A stretch of DNA of 64,000 nucleotides from Allobacillus saliphilus (GTDB taxonomy: Bacteria > Bacillota > Bacilli > Bacillales > Alkalibacillaceae): contig NZ_JAGSIE010000007.1 of the NCBI RefSeq assembly GCF_018138385.1, forward strand, positions 62,001 through 126,000, in the 5' to 3' direction. Shown here piece after piece: positions 43,382-51,881 of this stretch; position 1 is the stretch's first letter; each line of letters begins with the position of its first letter. The position numbers were made by a program, and so were the translations under genes. The notes beneath the pieces are model-generated. The model was not told where the DNA came from. It made no database searches and saw only the letters and a program-made list of their open reading frames with translations.

Positions 43382-43954
43382 TTGAACAAAAAACTAGACC
43401 GGAGAAAAAAATATACACGGATGGTACTGAAAGATAGCTTAATGGAGTTATTAAAAGAAAAACCAATTTCGAATGTGACGGTCAAAGAAATATGTGAGCG
43501 AGCAGACATTAATCGCTCCACATTTTACACCCATTATTCCGATCAATATGATTTAGTCGAACAAATTGAAAGCGAATTAATCCATGACATGGAAAAATAT
43601 TTAAACTCGGTCAATTTTGATACGGATGAAGAAGCAAAGGAAATGACCGAAAGACTGCTAGACTATCTTGCGTCTAGGGCAGATGACTGCAAAACGTTAT
43701 TAAGTTATGAGGGAGATTCAACTTTCCAACGAAAGGTGACATCGGTTGCTTATCGGTTTATACTGAATGAAGGAATGACCGCAAAAAACATTGACCCGAG
43801 CATTTCTGAATATATTAGCTCCTTTATTGTGAATGGCAGTATCCAAATGATGAAACTATGGCTATACAACAATATGGATCGGAGTCCTAAAGAGATGTCT
43901 CAACTCATCAATGATTTTATCAATAAAGGTCTTTACGGACTTAACCTAAAATAA
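43382..43954 (+). CDS. TetR/AcrR family regulator
   Basis: About 191 residues. The N-terminal helix-turn-helix YTRMVLKDSLMELLKEKPISNVTVKEICERADINRSTFYTHYSDQYDLVEQIE is the TetR signature. The C-terminal ligand domain (MEKYLNSVNFDTDEEAKEMTERL to the end) is of the TetR_C_8-like type. I prefer the TTG at 43382, seven bases after AGGTG, to the ATG at 43376, which is too close. It is divergent from the MMPL operon and likely represses it and itself. Confidence 0.9.
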   Translation: MNKKLDRRKKYTRMVLKDSLMELLKEKPISNVTVKEICERADINRSTFYTHYSDQYDLVEQIESELIHDMEKYLNSVNFDTDEEAKEMTERLLDYLASRADDCKTLLSYEGDSTFQRKVTSVAYRFILNEGMTAKNIDPSISEYISSFIVNGSIQMMKLWLYNNMDRSPKEMSQLINDFINKGLYGLNLK

Positions 43955-43979
43955 CCGAATTATGAATGGAGATTTAACC

Positions 43980-44570
43980 ATGAAACATATACGATTTATA
44001 TTAATAATATGTTTTTTACTTTTTGTATCGGCATGTCAATCATCCGATGACCAAGAGTCGCAAGAAAAATCGGCGGAAGACACTGAAGTTTTAAGTGATT
44101 CTACCGAGGAATCCGAAGAAGTGGAACAAGAAGTTGTCAATACATCTGAAACAAAAGAAGAAGACTCAGAAATTGTCGAACTGGCCGACCCACTCGTTGA
44201 CTACCCAAGCGAAAAAGTTGAATACGCAAGAGTATGGCTGCAGCACGGCGAATTAAAAGACGTTGATTCATTAAATGTTCGCCATATTCCAGCCGGCACA
44301 CCACTGAACCCAAATGATGAAACAAGCGCCAGTTATCCAGAAGACGTCATCCAATTATCAGGCGCACGCCTTGTTGCTGGGTCAGTTACGTATAGCGGAA
44401 ATGGAGATGGAACAATCAATATATACAACGTTCCTTTACGATGGGATGGTCAGTACCCTGCCGGAGAAGAATTTTATCAAGAAATCATCGACAATACAGA
44501 GGAAATTTACGTTGAGGTTGGCGATAATCAAGAGATTATGGAATTGATTGAAGTGATGAATGTTCAGTAG
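43980..44570 (+). CDS. Lipoprotein of unknown function
   Basis: 196 residues from ATG 43980, seven bases after GGAG. Signal peptide MKHIRFILIICFLLFVSAC with lipobox VSAC, an acidic Ser/Glu-rich tether (about 20-65), then a compact domain with YARVWLQHGELKDVDSLNVRHIP, AGTPLNPNDE, VIQLSGARLVAGSVTYSGNGDGTINIYNVPLRW. I do not recognise a named family. It starts 26 bases after the tetR gene and may be co-transcribed; array D begins 25 bases after its stop. Confidence 0.75.
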   Translation: MKHIRFILIICFLLFVSACQSSDDQESQEKSAEDTEVLSDSTEESEEVEQEVVNTSETKEEDSEIVELADPLVDYPSEKVEYARVWLQHGELKDVDSLNVRHIPAGTPLNPNDETSASYPEDVIQLSGARLVAGSVTYSGNGDGTINIYNVPLRWDGQYPAGEEFYQEIIDNTEEIYVEVGDNQEIMELIEVMNVQ

Positions 44571-44594
44571 GTTTTGGGGGCATGGGGTTGGTAG

Positions 44595-45077
44595 CTGACT
44601 GTTGAAGTTTGCGCGCTGACTGCTGAAGTTCGTGTGCTGACCGCTGAAGTTTACGCGCTGACTGCTGAAGTTCATGCGCTAACTGATGAAGTTTCCATGC
44701 TGACTGCTGAAGTTCGTGTGCTGACTGCTGAAGTTTACGCGCTGACTGCTGAAGTTCATGCGCTAACTGATGAAGTTTCCATGCTGACTGTTGGAGTTTG
44801 TGTGCTAACTGCTGATAAACGCTCCCTTACTGTTGATAGACGACAACTAACTGTCGATAAACGCTCCCTTACTGTTGATAGACGACGGCTGACTGTCGAT
44901 AGACGCTACCTAACTGTTGATAGAAGACGGCTAACTGTCGATAAACGCTCCCTTACTGTTGATAGACGACGGCTAACTGTCGATAAACGCTCCCTTACTG
45001 TTGATAGACGCTGCCTAACTGTTGATAGACGCTGCCTAACTGTTGATAGACGACGGCTGACTGTCGATAAACTCGAA
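44595..45077 (+). repeat. Tandem array D: 23 units of exactly 21 bp
   Basis: 483 bases that divide into exactly 23 units of 21 bp without a single insertion or deletion. Units 1-10 share CTGACTGCTGAAGTT with a variable six-base tail; units 11-23 share CTAACTGTCGATAAACG or CTTACTGTTGATAGACG. Units 2-5 are duplicated as units 6-9 (84 bp), and units 13-14, 17-18 and 19-20 repeat as 42-bp pairs. It separates two convergent genes. Confidence 0.95.
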
Positions 45078-45101
45078 ACAACCACTCCAAATAAAATGAA
45101 A

Positions 45102-45126
45102 CGCTTGGATTCTCAAAATCCAAGCG
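45102..45126 (-). terminator. Terminator of the NAD(P)-binding protein gene
   Basis: CGCTTGGATT and AATCCAAGCG form a perfect 10-bp stem with a 5-nt loop; the minus strand continues TTTCATTTTATTT. It is 13 bases after the stop codon. Confidence 0.85.
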
Positions 45127-45139
45127 CTCCTTATTTCAA

Positions 45140-45790
45140 TTAAAAATTCTTCACCGCTTCTTCCACGGGCGTATCTCCGCCAATGACTTGAAACTCTTTT
45201 CCGATTGTTGAATCATTTTCTAATGTGACGAGTATAGCGCGGGCGACGTCTTCACGAGGAACCTGCCCCATCTCTCCACTCATGCTGACGGTTACTTTTC
45301 CCGTTCCTTCATCATTCGTAAGTCCGCCGGGATGAACGACGGTGTAGTCGAGATCGGTCGCTTTCAGCCATTCATCCGCATAGTGCTTCGCCGCCACATA
45401 TGGTGCAAAGGATTCAGGTGCTTCCTGAATTGCTTGGCGAGTTGTGTCAAACGAGCTAACCATCACAAATCGTTTCACACCCGCTTTTTTCGTCGCTTCA
45501 ATCGTTTTAACTGCACCGTCCAAATCGACCATAATTGTTTTATCTTTACCGGTTTTCGGTCCAGATCCTGCTGTGAATACAACAGCATCTACATCTTTTG
45601 CCGCTTCCGCAATGTCCTCGATTTCACCTTCTAAGTTCACCACTGCCGTTTCTGCACCCAACTCGGTAAAATAGGACGCTTGCTCCTCTTTCCGGATCAT
45701 TGCTTTTGCCTGCAATTTATCTGTTTCTTGAATAAACGAAACTAAATGCTTACCAATTTGCCCATTGGCACCAACTACGAGTACTTTCAC
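45140..45790 (-). CDS. NAD(P)H-binding atypical SDR protein (YhfK type)
   Basis: 216 residues: a Rossmann fold with the nucleotide loop VVGANGQIGKHLV (GxxGxxG), VDAVVFTAGSG, VKRFVMVSSFDTT and YTVVHPGGLTNDEGTG. It is an atypical short-chain dehydrogenase of the NmrA/YhfK type that lacks a clear YxxxK pair in the usual place (the residues are YVAAKHYAD). Members act as quinone or sugar-type reductases or as redox sensors. Single gene. Confidence 0.87.
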   Translation of the reverse strand: MKVLVVGANGQIGKHLVSFIQETDKLQAKAMIRKEEQASYFTELGAETAVVNLEGEIEDIAEAAKDVDAVVFTAGSGPKTGKDKTIMVDLDGAVKTIEATKKAGVKRFVMVSSFDTTRQAIQEAPESFAPYVAAKHYADEWLKATDLDYTVVHPGGLTNDEGTGKVTVSMSGEMGQVPREDVARAILVTLENDSTIGKEFQVIGGDTPVEEAVKNF

Positions 45791-45860
45791 CCAATCACTC
45801 CTCTACTGTTCTTCTATATTTATCGTAACGAAAGGATCTTCCTCTGTCGAAAGAAACAGC

Positions 45861-47189
45861 TTACGCTTTCCGTCCCATTTGCTGGAGCGGATCCCAAACT
45901 CCGTTATACGGAGGTGCATAAGAAAGATCGACATCCACCAAGTCATGAACAGTCATCTCATGATGGAGTGCCATTGCTAAAACGTCCAAGCGTTTATCTA
46001 CGCCTTTCTTGCCAATAATCTGACCACCGAGAAGTTTTCTCGAATCTCGATGATAAATCAGTTTCAAGTGAAGAGTCTCACCGCCAGGATAATAACCGGC
46101 ATGCGAGTTTGCTTTGGTCGTTTGAACTTCATAGGGAAAATTTAACTGCTTGGCTTCACGTTCGGATAAGCCGGTTCGCCCCAAAGTTAAATCAAAGAAT
46201 TTAATGATGGACGTACCCAAGATACCTTTGAACTGAAGTGGATTTCCTGCCATATTTGCTCCGGCAATCCGACCTTGTTTGTTGGAAGTCGTACCGAGCG
46301 GAATATGGTCATTCACTTGTTTCACCCGGTGAAAATCCGTCGCACAATCGCCTGCTGCATAGATGTTTTTAAGAGATGTTTGCATATAAGGGTTTACTAG
46401 AACGGCTCCTCTTGGATTTAAGTGAATACCGGTTCCTTGTAAAAACTGTGTGTTCGCCAAGACACCAATGGCCAATAAAACGAGATCGGTCGAATACTCA
46501 TTTTTATCCGTTTTCACTGTATTAACACGTTCATCCCCAGAAAATCCAACGACGGACTCGCCTAGCTTCAGGTCAATGTTTTTCCGGTCGGCTTCTTCAT
46601 GAATTAATTCAGCCATGTCCGAATCAAAAATCGGTGCAACCTGCTTGCCTCGCTGAATCAACGTCACTTCTTTTCCCAACGTTTTAAAGCTCTCGGCCAT
46701 CTCAAGGCCAATATAACCACCGCCGACAATGGTCACATGCTTGATGCTCTCATCCAGATCTTTCATGATTCCTTCCGTATCGGTCAACGTTTTCAATGTA
46801 TGAATACCATCTAAATCAGTGCCTTCCCAATCCGGAACAATCGGGTCCGAACCAGTTGCAATCAATAGTTTATCGTAAGGAACCTCAAATCCTTCTCCCG
46901 TCTTCAGGTCAATTCCATAGACGATTTGATCCTTCGCATTGATATTCGTCACTTCCGTTTTCGTACGTGCATCCATTCCATATTTTTCACGGAACGTTCC
47001 TACACGCCTGGCAACAACGTCCTCTAGCTCAGGAATGACGCCATCGATTACATAAGGCAACCCACATTGCCCATAAGAATAGTCCTCTCCTCGTTCAAGA
47101 ACAGTAATCTCTGCTGTTTCATCCGTCCGGTAAATCTCCATTGCCGCACTCATACCAGCCGCAACGCCACCGATAATCACATACTTCAT
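45861..47189 (-). CDS. CoA-disulfide reductase-like FAD-dependent oxidoreductase
   Basis: 442 residues of the pyridine-nucleotide-disulfide family. FAD loop VIIGGVAAGMSAA, the single redox Cys in YGQCGLPYVIDG, second nucleotide loop VTIVGGGYIGLEMAESF, and YAAGDCATDFHRV. The one-Cys active site near the N-terminus is that of CoA-disulfide reductases and NADH oxidases/peroxidases. The C-terminal dimer domain has the usual DVDLSYAPPYNGVWDPL with Tyr residues that in Cdr assist catalysis. The enzyme keeps coenzyme A reduced in the cytoplasm. No rhodanese extension. Confidence 0.88.
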   Translation of the reverse strand: MKYVIIGGVAAGMSAAMEIYRTDETAEITVLERGEDYSYGQCGLPYVIDGVIPELEDVVARRVGTFREKYGMDARTKTEVTNINAKDQIVYGIDLKTGEGFEVPYDKLLIATGSDPIVPDWEGTDLDGIHTLKTLTDTEGIMKDLDESIKHVTIVGGGYIGLEMAESFKTLGKEVTLIQRGKQVAPIFDSDMAELIHEEADRKNIDLKLGESVVGFSGDERVNTVKTDKNEYSTDLVLLAIGVLANTQFLQGTGIHLNPRGAVLVNPYMQTSLKNIYAAGDCATDFHRVKQVNDHIPLGTTSNKQGRIAGANMAGNPLQFKGILGTSIIKFFDLTLGRTGLSEREAKQLNFPYEVQTTKANSHAGYYPGGETLHLKLIYHRDSRKLLGGQIIGKKGVDKRLDVLAMALHHEMTVHDLVDVDLSYAPPYNGVWDPLQQMGRKA

Positions 47190-47353
47190 CTTTATTCCTC
47201 CTCTGCTTTCACATTACCCGAAAAATGAAATGGTTATTTCATTTGGGGAGCATATATCTTTAACCAGGTCACATATCCATGAGCAACGGATACATATCTT
47301 AACAATCCAGTCTAATATATTTTCATAATGGAATTAAACAAATGTATAGAAAA

Positions 47354-47385
47354 ACAAACCCAGGTATCCATTCCCCTGAGTTTGT
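47354..47385 (-). terminator. Terminator of the MFS gene
   Basis: ACAAAC-CAGG and CCTG-GTTTGT form a stem with one mismatch, directly at the MFS stop, followed on the minus strand by TTTTTCT. Confidence 0.7.
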
Positions 47386-47387
47386 CA

Positions 47388-48548
47388 TCCAATAGCTAGT
47401 CTATTCTTTTTTACATATATCATGAACAAGCCAAATGCGACAGCCGACAAAAAGATTCCCGACACATACGGTAAACCAATCCATACCATGTAAAGCGTTC
47501 CACCGAGTACCGGGCCGACGATTCTTCCTAAAGACCCGAAAGAAGATAAATAACCGGTGACTTCCCCGTGGCCGGATTTCGCTTGCTTTGTCAACAAGGA
47601 AGAAACACTTGGACGAATAACACCATTTCCGACACCAAAAATCGTTAAGAAAACGGCAGCAGTCAAGAAGTTTTCCGTCAACAAAATCAATCCCAATCCT
47701 GCGGCTGACACAGCAATTCCCATTTGAATGACTTTGATTTCACCGAATTTCTTCGTCAAAACACCCATCGATCCTTGCACCGCAGCACTCGCCAGTCCCA
47801 TGATCATGAACACATAACCCATCGAAACGGCATTCAACCCTGCTCGCTCCGCTGCAAAATAGGCGAAAGTCGCTTCCAGTCCGGATAACGATACGGATAT
47901 GAAAAATTGCAAAAAGTAAAGCATGGCCATTGGACTTTTCAATGCTTGTCCAAACGCCCGCTTCCGCTTCTTCATACGCTGCTTTCGATCAGCCAATTGA
48001 ATCGATTCTTTCAAAATGAAGAAAACAAAAATCATCGTTAAAAACGATAAAGTTCCCGCTATGTAAAATGGCGCTTCCAAGCTAATTTTTGAAAAAATTC
48101 CTCCGACAGCCGGGCCAAAAATAAAGCCAAGTCCTGTCGCCGCACCAATAATTCCCATCCCTTTTCCGCGATCTTCTTCAGACGTCACATCCGCTACATA
48201 AGCCATCACCGTCGGCATATTGGCAGCAGATAAAAATCCACCGACAATTCTCGCAACGAAAAGCATCCATAAATGTGAAGAGAACGCTAGCAGGAAGAAG
48301 GATAATGATAACCCAAAGATACCGATCATGATCACCGGCTTCCGGCCAATTCGATCGGAAATTCGTCCCCACATCGGCGCAAAGATAAACTGCATGAATG
48401 AATAAACTGCCATCAGCAAACCTAGTTCGGTAGCAGTCGCACCTAATTCTTCTGCATAATAAGGCAGCACGGGAATGATGATTCCAAACCCGAGCATGAC
48501 GAGAAACATAATTGAAAATAATATCGGTAAGATACGTTTTGTAGTCAA
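47388..48548 (-). CDS. MFS multidrug-type exporter
   Basis: About 387 residues, twelve spans; the stop codon occupies the three bases below 47388. Motif A is FAPMWGRISDRIGRKPVIMIG, motif C-like GIIGAATGLGFIFGPAVGG, and motif B is VARIVGGFLSAANMPTV. These are drug:H+ antiporter (DHA1) motifs of the NorA/TetA-like group. The first codon may be TTG 48548, seven bases after AGGTG, or the upstream GTG 48557. Substrate unknown. Single gene. Confidence 0.88.
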
Positions 48549-48632
48549 AATATTCACCTAGTTGCTTGTTTATTTACATGATTCATGCACATTATAGCAC
48601 ATCGACTGTTTCGTAAAAGAACGTTTCGTACA

Positions 48633-49049
48633 CTATTGACCCTGATTCCCTTCAGGTGGTAGTGTCGGAATCTTTCGGATAAAATAATAATATTTGATAA
48701 TAGCCAAGATGATAATGATTGCACGGACTGCCCAAATATCCACAATAATTAATGAAAAAATAATAAAAAAATCGGCAACAACGTTAATCCGTATCTTTTC
48801 CTTTTTGGTCATCCCCCTATTTTCTCGAAAACGAACGACGTAATTTTCATAATACGTGGTCCCTTTAAACCATTTCTCCAATCGCTCCGAACTCTTCAAA
48901 AAGCAGTAGGAGGCAAACAAGAAAAATGGAAGGCCTGGAATAACAGGCATAATGACGCCCATTACGCCCAACCCAAATGATAGCAATCCTAATACGGCAA
49001 AAATAAATTTCTTTAAAGTTTTTATGGTAATCACCTGACTTCTATCCAC
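48633..49049 (-). CDS. DUF454 (YbaN-type) small membrane protein
   Basis: 138 residues with the DUF454 pattern: FAVLGLLSFGLGVMGVIMPVIPGLPFFLFASYCFLKSSERLEKWF, then YENYVVRFRENRGMTKKEKIR and two further spans. Function unknown; homologues lie in many Gram-positive and proteobacterial genomes. The first codon is GTG 49049 or a later GTG at 49034; neither has a strong ribosome site. Confidence 0.85.
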   Translation of the reverse strand: MDRSQVITIKTLKKFIFAVLGLLSFGLGVMGVIMPVIPGLPFFLFASYCFLKSSERLEKWFKGTTYYENYVVRFRENRGMTKKEKIRINVVADFFIIFSLIIVDIWAVRAIIIILAIIKYYYFIRKIPTLPPEGNQGQ

Positions 49050-49149
49050 TCATCATCCGTTCCTATTGTACACCAGCGTCGATAGTGAAACCATTGAAAA
49101 AGAGGACAGTTTGTTGAACAATGAGCGTTGATAATGAAAATGAACTTCT

Positions 49150-49517
49150 TTAATTCTCTCCAATCACTTCAAAAGGAACAGAAAGAGTAATCTCATTGCC
49201 TGCTGAAAAGGGGCTCAAAAACGTTTTGGTTAAACGATAATTCCCAGCTGGTAAGTATAACCCGTAAGTCTCTATGGAAAATTGTTGCGTCACCATTTCT
49301 TTTGGATCTAGTGTATAACCCATATCATTGAAATAAGGGAATTTCTCAAACGTATTTTCAGGATAATTGACCATATACCACTTACCATCCTGCATGGTTT
49401 CCACACGATAAAATGAACCATATCGATAAGCTTCATTGCTTTCATTCTGCAAATTTATCGTCATCTCATTGGGCGATATTTTGTAAACAACCTCCTGCAA
49501 TTCCATCTGGATCCCAT
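49150..49517 (-). pseudogene. 3' remnant of an Ig-like-domain exported protein
   Basis: The frame after about 49517 encodes a compact beta domain (ISPNEMTINLQNESNEAYRYG, SFYRVETMQDGKWYMV, LDPKEMVTQQFSI, LPAGNYRLTKTFL) typical of the Ig-like fold found in Bacillus lipoproteins. No start codon with ribosome site and no signal peptide precede it. The frame continues to 49614 only because it runs antisense to the neighbouring fragment. So the 5' part, with signal and lipobox, is missing. Confidence 0.65.
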
Positions 49518-49972
49518 TCAACAGAAATATTTCTGACCAAAATGAACTTGAAAAAATCGTTGATGATATGGGGCTTGAAGGTGAACAAATCGTTGCACAA
49601 GCGGAAGCGCCCAATGGACAAAAGCTATTGAACGAAGATTTTCAACAAGCAAGAAACCTTGGTGCAATGGGATTTCCAACCATTTTGATGGTCAATGAGG
49701 AAAAGAAAGGCGTTAAAATCGTCGGCGGACGGCCACTTGATTTTTATATTCAAGGACTGAAGCAAATTTTAGGAAAAGAAGAACTGGAGCCGAAATAGCA
49801 ACCGAAACTTAGTGAACTTTTTGATGAAGAAAAGCTTCTATTTTCTAAAGAAATCGAAGTCATGTATGACCTAGATCAAGATGAGGTTACAAACTTCCTA
49901 GAAGAAGAATTGGATGCCAACCAGTACAACAAAATAGAATTACTTGGCGAGATGTATATTGAGGTTCAGTAA
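49518..49972 (+). pseudogene. 3' remnant of a DsbA-family (FrnE-like) gene with an internal stop
   Basis: In one plus frame the sequence reads LEKIVDDMGLEGEQIVAQ, FQQARNLGAMGFPTILMVNEE (with the cis-Pro of a thioredoxin fold), VGGRPLDFYIQGLKQIL, then a TAG at 49796-49798, and continues in the same frame for 57 codons (PKLSELFDEEKLLFSKEIEV...) to the TAA at 49970. The catalytic CxxC half is missing. So it is doubly inactivated: 5' truncated and with a nonsense codon. Confidence 0.75.
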
Positions 49973-49992
49973 AGAACATTAGACATAGATAA

Positions 49993-50031
49993 TACTAAAA
50001 AACCCCACAAATTCTGGACATTTGTGGGGTT
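49993..50031 (-). terminator. Orphan hairpin after the DsbA-like remnant
   Basis: AACCCCACAAA and TTTGTGGGGTT form a perfect 11-bp stem with a 9-nt loop; T-run (TTTTTTAGT) on the minus strand. Confidence 0.7.
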
Positions 50032-50097
50032 ATACATGATGGTCGCTATTTCATTCTATCCGGACATCAACTACACTATAACAAAGGAGGTATTTCA

Positions 50098-50304
50098 ATG
50101 AAAAAACCTTTTTGGATTCCGTTAACTGTCGCACTTGGCACCATGATTGTCCTATATGGCATTGGTTCACTCTTTCAAATCGATTATTTTTCCTTCAAAC
50201 TTTCATGGAACTACACAGAAGTGAGTCTCTTCCCTGTTTTTCTTGGGGTAGCTGCCGGTTTTTTAAATGAGTTCTTCATAAGAAAATCAACAAATACCCG
50301 CTAA
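50098..50304 (+). CDS. Two-span small membrane protein, unknown
   Basis: 68 residues with a strong ribosome site (AAAGGAGG, 7 bases). Two predicted membrane spans: FWIPLTVALGTMIVLYGIG and VSLFPVFLGVAAGFLNEFFI, with basic residues at the ends. Stop directly next to the stop of the convergent cation exporter. No family recognised. Confidence 0.65.
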   Translation: MKKPFWIPLTVALGTMIVLYGIGSLFQIDYFSFKLSWNYTEVSLFPVFLGVAAGFLNEFFIRKSTNTR

Positions 50305-51222
50305 TTATATTTTCTGATCATACTGACAAATTAATGAATGTCCATGCCCATGATCGTCACTTTCAAGCTGGATCGTCACGTGACCGATGCCTTTTTCATC
50401 TAATACAGATTCGATTTTGCTCAAAATACTCTGGCACTCAATAATAGACAACTCATTATCAACAACCGCATGACAGGACAGTGCGTTCTGGCCACTCGTA
50501 ATACTCCAAACATGTAAATCATGAATCGAATGAACACCTTGGACATCCTCAATCGTTTGAATGATCTCTTCCAAGTCAACGTTCTTCGGCGTGCCTTCCA
50601 TCAACACATGAAACGAATCTTTCGTGACACGATAACCGCTAATTAAAATCAACAATGCTACCAGCACACTCGCGAGCGGATCTGCCCATCCCCAACCGAA
50701 GAATAGAATGAGTAAGGCTGCCACAATGGCACCGACAGACCCTAATAAATCACCCAACACATGCAAAAAAGCTGCCCGCAGGTTCAGATTTTCCTCCGTA
50801 TCCCCTTTCATTAAAATCCAGGCTACAATCAAATTGACGATGAGTCCAATCGTGGCAATGACCAACATGCCCGTCGAAGCAACTTCAGGTGGGTCAGTAA
50901 ATCGCTGATAAGCCTCATAAAAAATAAATCCGGCAATCAAAATTAATGTAACACCATTAAATACCGCCGCTAATATTTCAAATCGTTTATATCCGTACGT
51001 CTTGCTGTAATTGGCCGATCGTTCACCAAGCGTAAATGCCAAGAACGCAACTCCCAGTGAAATGGCGTCACTGAGCATATGCCCCGCATCCGCAAGCAAT
51101 GCCAAACTATTGGTCAATAACCCCCCAATGACTTCAACAACCATGAATGCAGTAATCAGTATAAAGCTGATTATTAATGATTTTTTATTGGCTGAATGTG
51201 AATGATCATGATCGTGTCCCAC
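50305..51222 (-). CDS. czcD: Cation diffusion facilitator, CzcD-like zinc exporter
   Basis: 305 residues from GTG 51222, six bases after AGGGGG. A His-rich N-terminus (HDHDHSHS), six spans with the metal-site motif LADAGHMLSDAISLGVAF in span 2 and LHVLGDLLGSVGAIVAAL in span 5 (HxxxD and DxxxD type sites), a C-terminal cytoplasmic ferredoxin-like domain (VQGVHSIHDLHVWSI, with metal-binding His), and a His-rich end. It exports Zn2+ and perhaps Co2+ or Cd2+ in exchange for protons. It lies 53 bases after the ArsR-family gene and is probably in one unit with it. Confidence 0.92.
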   Translation of the reverse strand: MGHDHDHSHSANKKSLIISFILITAFMVVEVIGGLLTNSLALLADAGHMLSDAISLGVAFLAFTLGERSANYSKTYGYKRFEILAAVFNGVTLILIAGFIFYEAYQRFTDPPEVASTGMLVIATIGLIVNLIVAWILMKGDTEENLNLRAAFLHVLGDLLGSVGAIVAALLILFFGWGWADPLASVLVALLILISGYRVTKDSFHVLMEGTPKNVDLEEIIQTIEDVQGVHSIHDLHVWSITSGQNALSCHAVVDNELSIIECQSILSKIESVLDEKGIGHVTIQLESDDHGHGHSLICQYDQKI

Positions 51223-51275
51223 TTGCGTACCCCCTACTACCTGCACTGCTGATATTTTCCCTCAAAAACAAGCAA

Positions 51276-51596
51276 TTACATATGACTAGCATGATTAATT
51301 GATTCCTTTAAAGTATTCATCACATGTTCATCATCCGGTGAATAAAAAATCGTTGTACCTTCGCGGCGGAATTTGACCAACCGAAGATTTTTCAAAAACC
51401 GCAGCTGATGAGATACCGTTGTCTGTTTCAGCTGTAAAGTTTCGGCAATTTCGTTGACCGAACATTCTTTTTGATATAACAAATAGAGAATGCGAATCCG
51501 CGTCGGGTCACTGAGCGCCTTGAACGTTTGCGAAACGACAAATAACGTTTCTTCATCAATGACGGTTAAATCATCTGTGTTTTGCTTGCTTTCCAT
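51276..51596 (-). CDS. czrA: ArsR/SmtB family metal-responsive repressor, CzrA-like
   Basis: 106 residues. Winged helix [66 protein letters not shown]. The C-terminal helix carries acidic and His ligands ([16 protein letters not shown]) like the alpha-5 site of CzrA/SmtB that binds zinc. It is encoded directly upstream of the CzcD-like exporter, so it should release its operator when zinc is high. Confidence 0.9.
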   Translation of the reverse strand: MESKQNTDDLTVIDEETLFVVSQTFKALSDPTRIRILYLLYQKECSVNEIAETLQLKQTTVSHQLRFLKNLRLVKFRREGTTIFYSPDDEHVMNTLKESINHASHM

Positions 51597-51638
51597 ATAT
51601 ACTACTCCATTTCCCGGTATGAATTGTTTGTAATGTAT

Positions 51639-51662
51639 ATTATATGATTATATGCTCATATA
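51639..51662. promoter_or_regulatory. Putative CzrA operator overlapping -10-like hexamers
   Basis: TATATGA-N8-TCATATA (51641-51662) is a perfect 7-8-7 dyad. Two TATAAT hexamers on the minus strand overlap it (51639-51644, 51647-51652). SmtB/CzrA sites are A/T-rich dyads of this type. Confidence 0.55.
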
Positions 51663-51881
51663 TGTATTGTAGCATATGACAGAATGAATAGCAAAGTTGG
51701 ACATTGTTCTCAAGGACATTTTCTAGTATCTTTATCTGAAATGGCCGCGACCTCTTTTCTGACAGGCATTTCCAAAAGGCCGCGAGAACCAAGTCATCCA
51801 ACAAGCCAATGAACATCACTTCATTCTTTGCCGTACCACTGATAAACTATTCATAGAAGAACAATCGAGGTGACAATCGTT

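Noticed and set aside
18418-45077. CRISPR arrays
   Set aside because: The repeats are 21 or 52 bp with no unique 30-40-bp spacers between identical repeats, and no cas genes are present.
44634-45143. 169-codon open frame across array D
   Set aside because: It has no ribosome site, starts within a repeat unit and exists because 21 is divisible by 3. Kept as a repeat, with a test proposed.
49518-49614. The N-terminal 32 residues of the minus-strand Ig-like frame
   Set aside because: They are the antisense of the DsbA-like fragment (Ser/Ile/Cys-rich) and have no signal peptide or ribosome site.
49568-49798. A 76-residue protein starting at ATG 49568
   Set aside because: The same frame continues upstream without a ribosome site at 49568 and downstream past the TAG with DsbA-like sequence, so it is part of a pseudogene.
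51739-51785. Direct repeat of GGCCGCGA upstream of the TPR gene
   Set aside because: Two 8-base copies 35 bases apart without further structure; could be chance.
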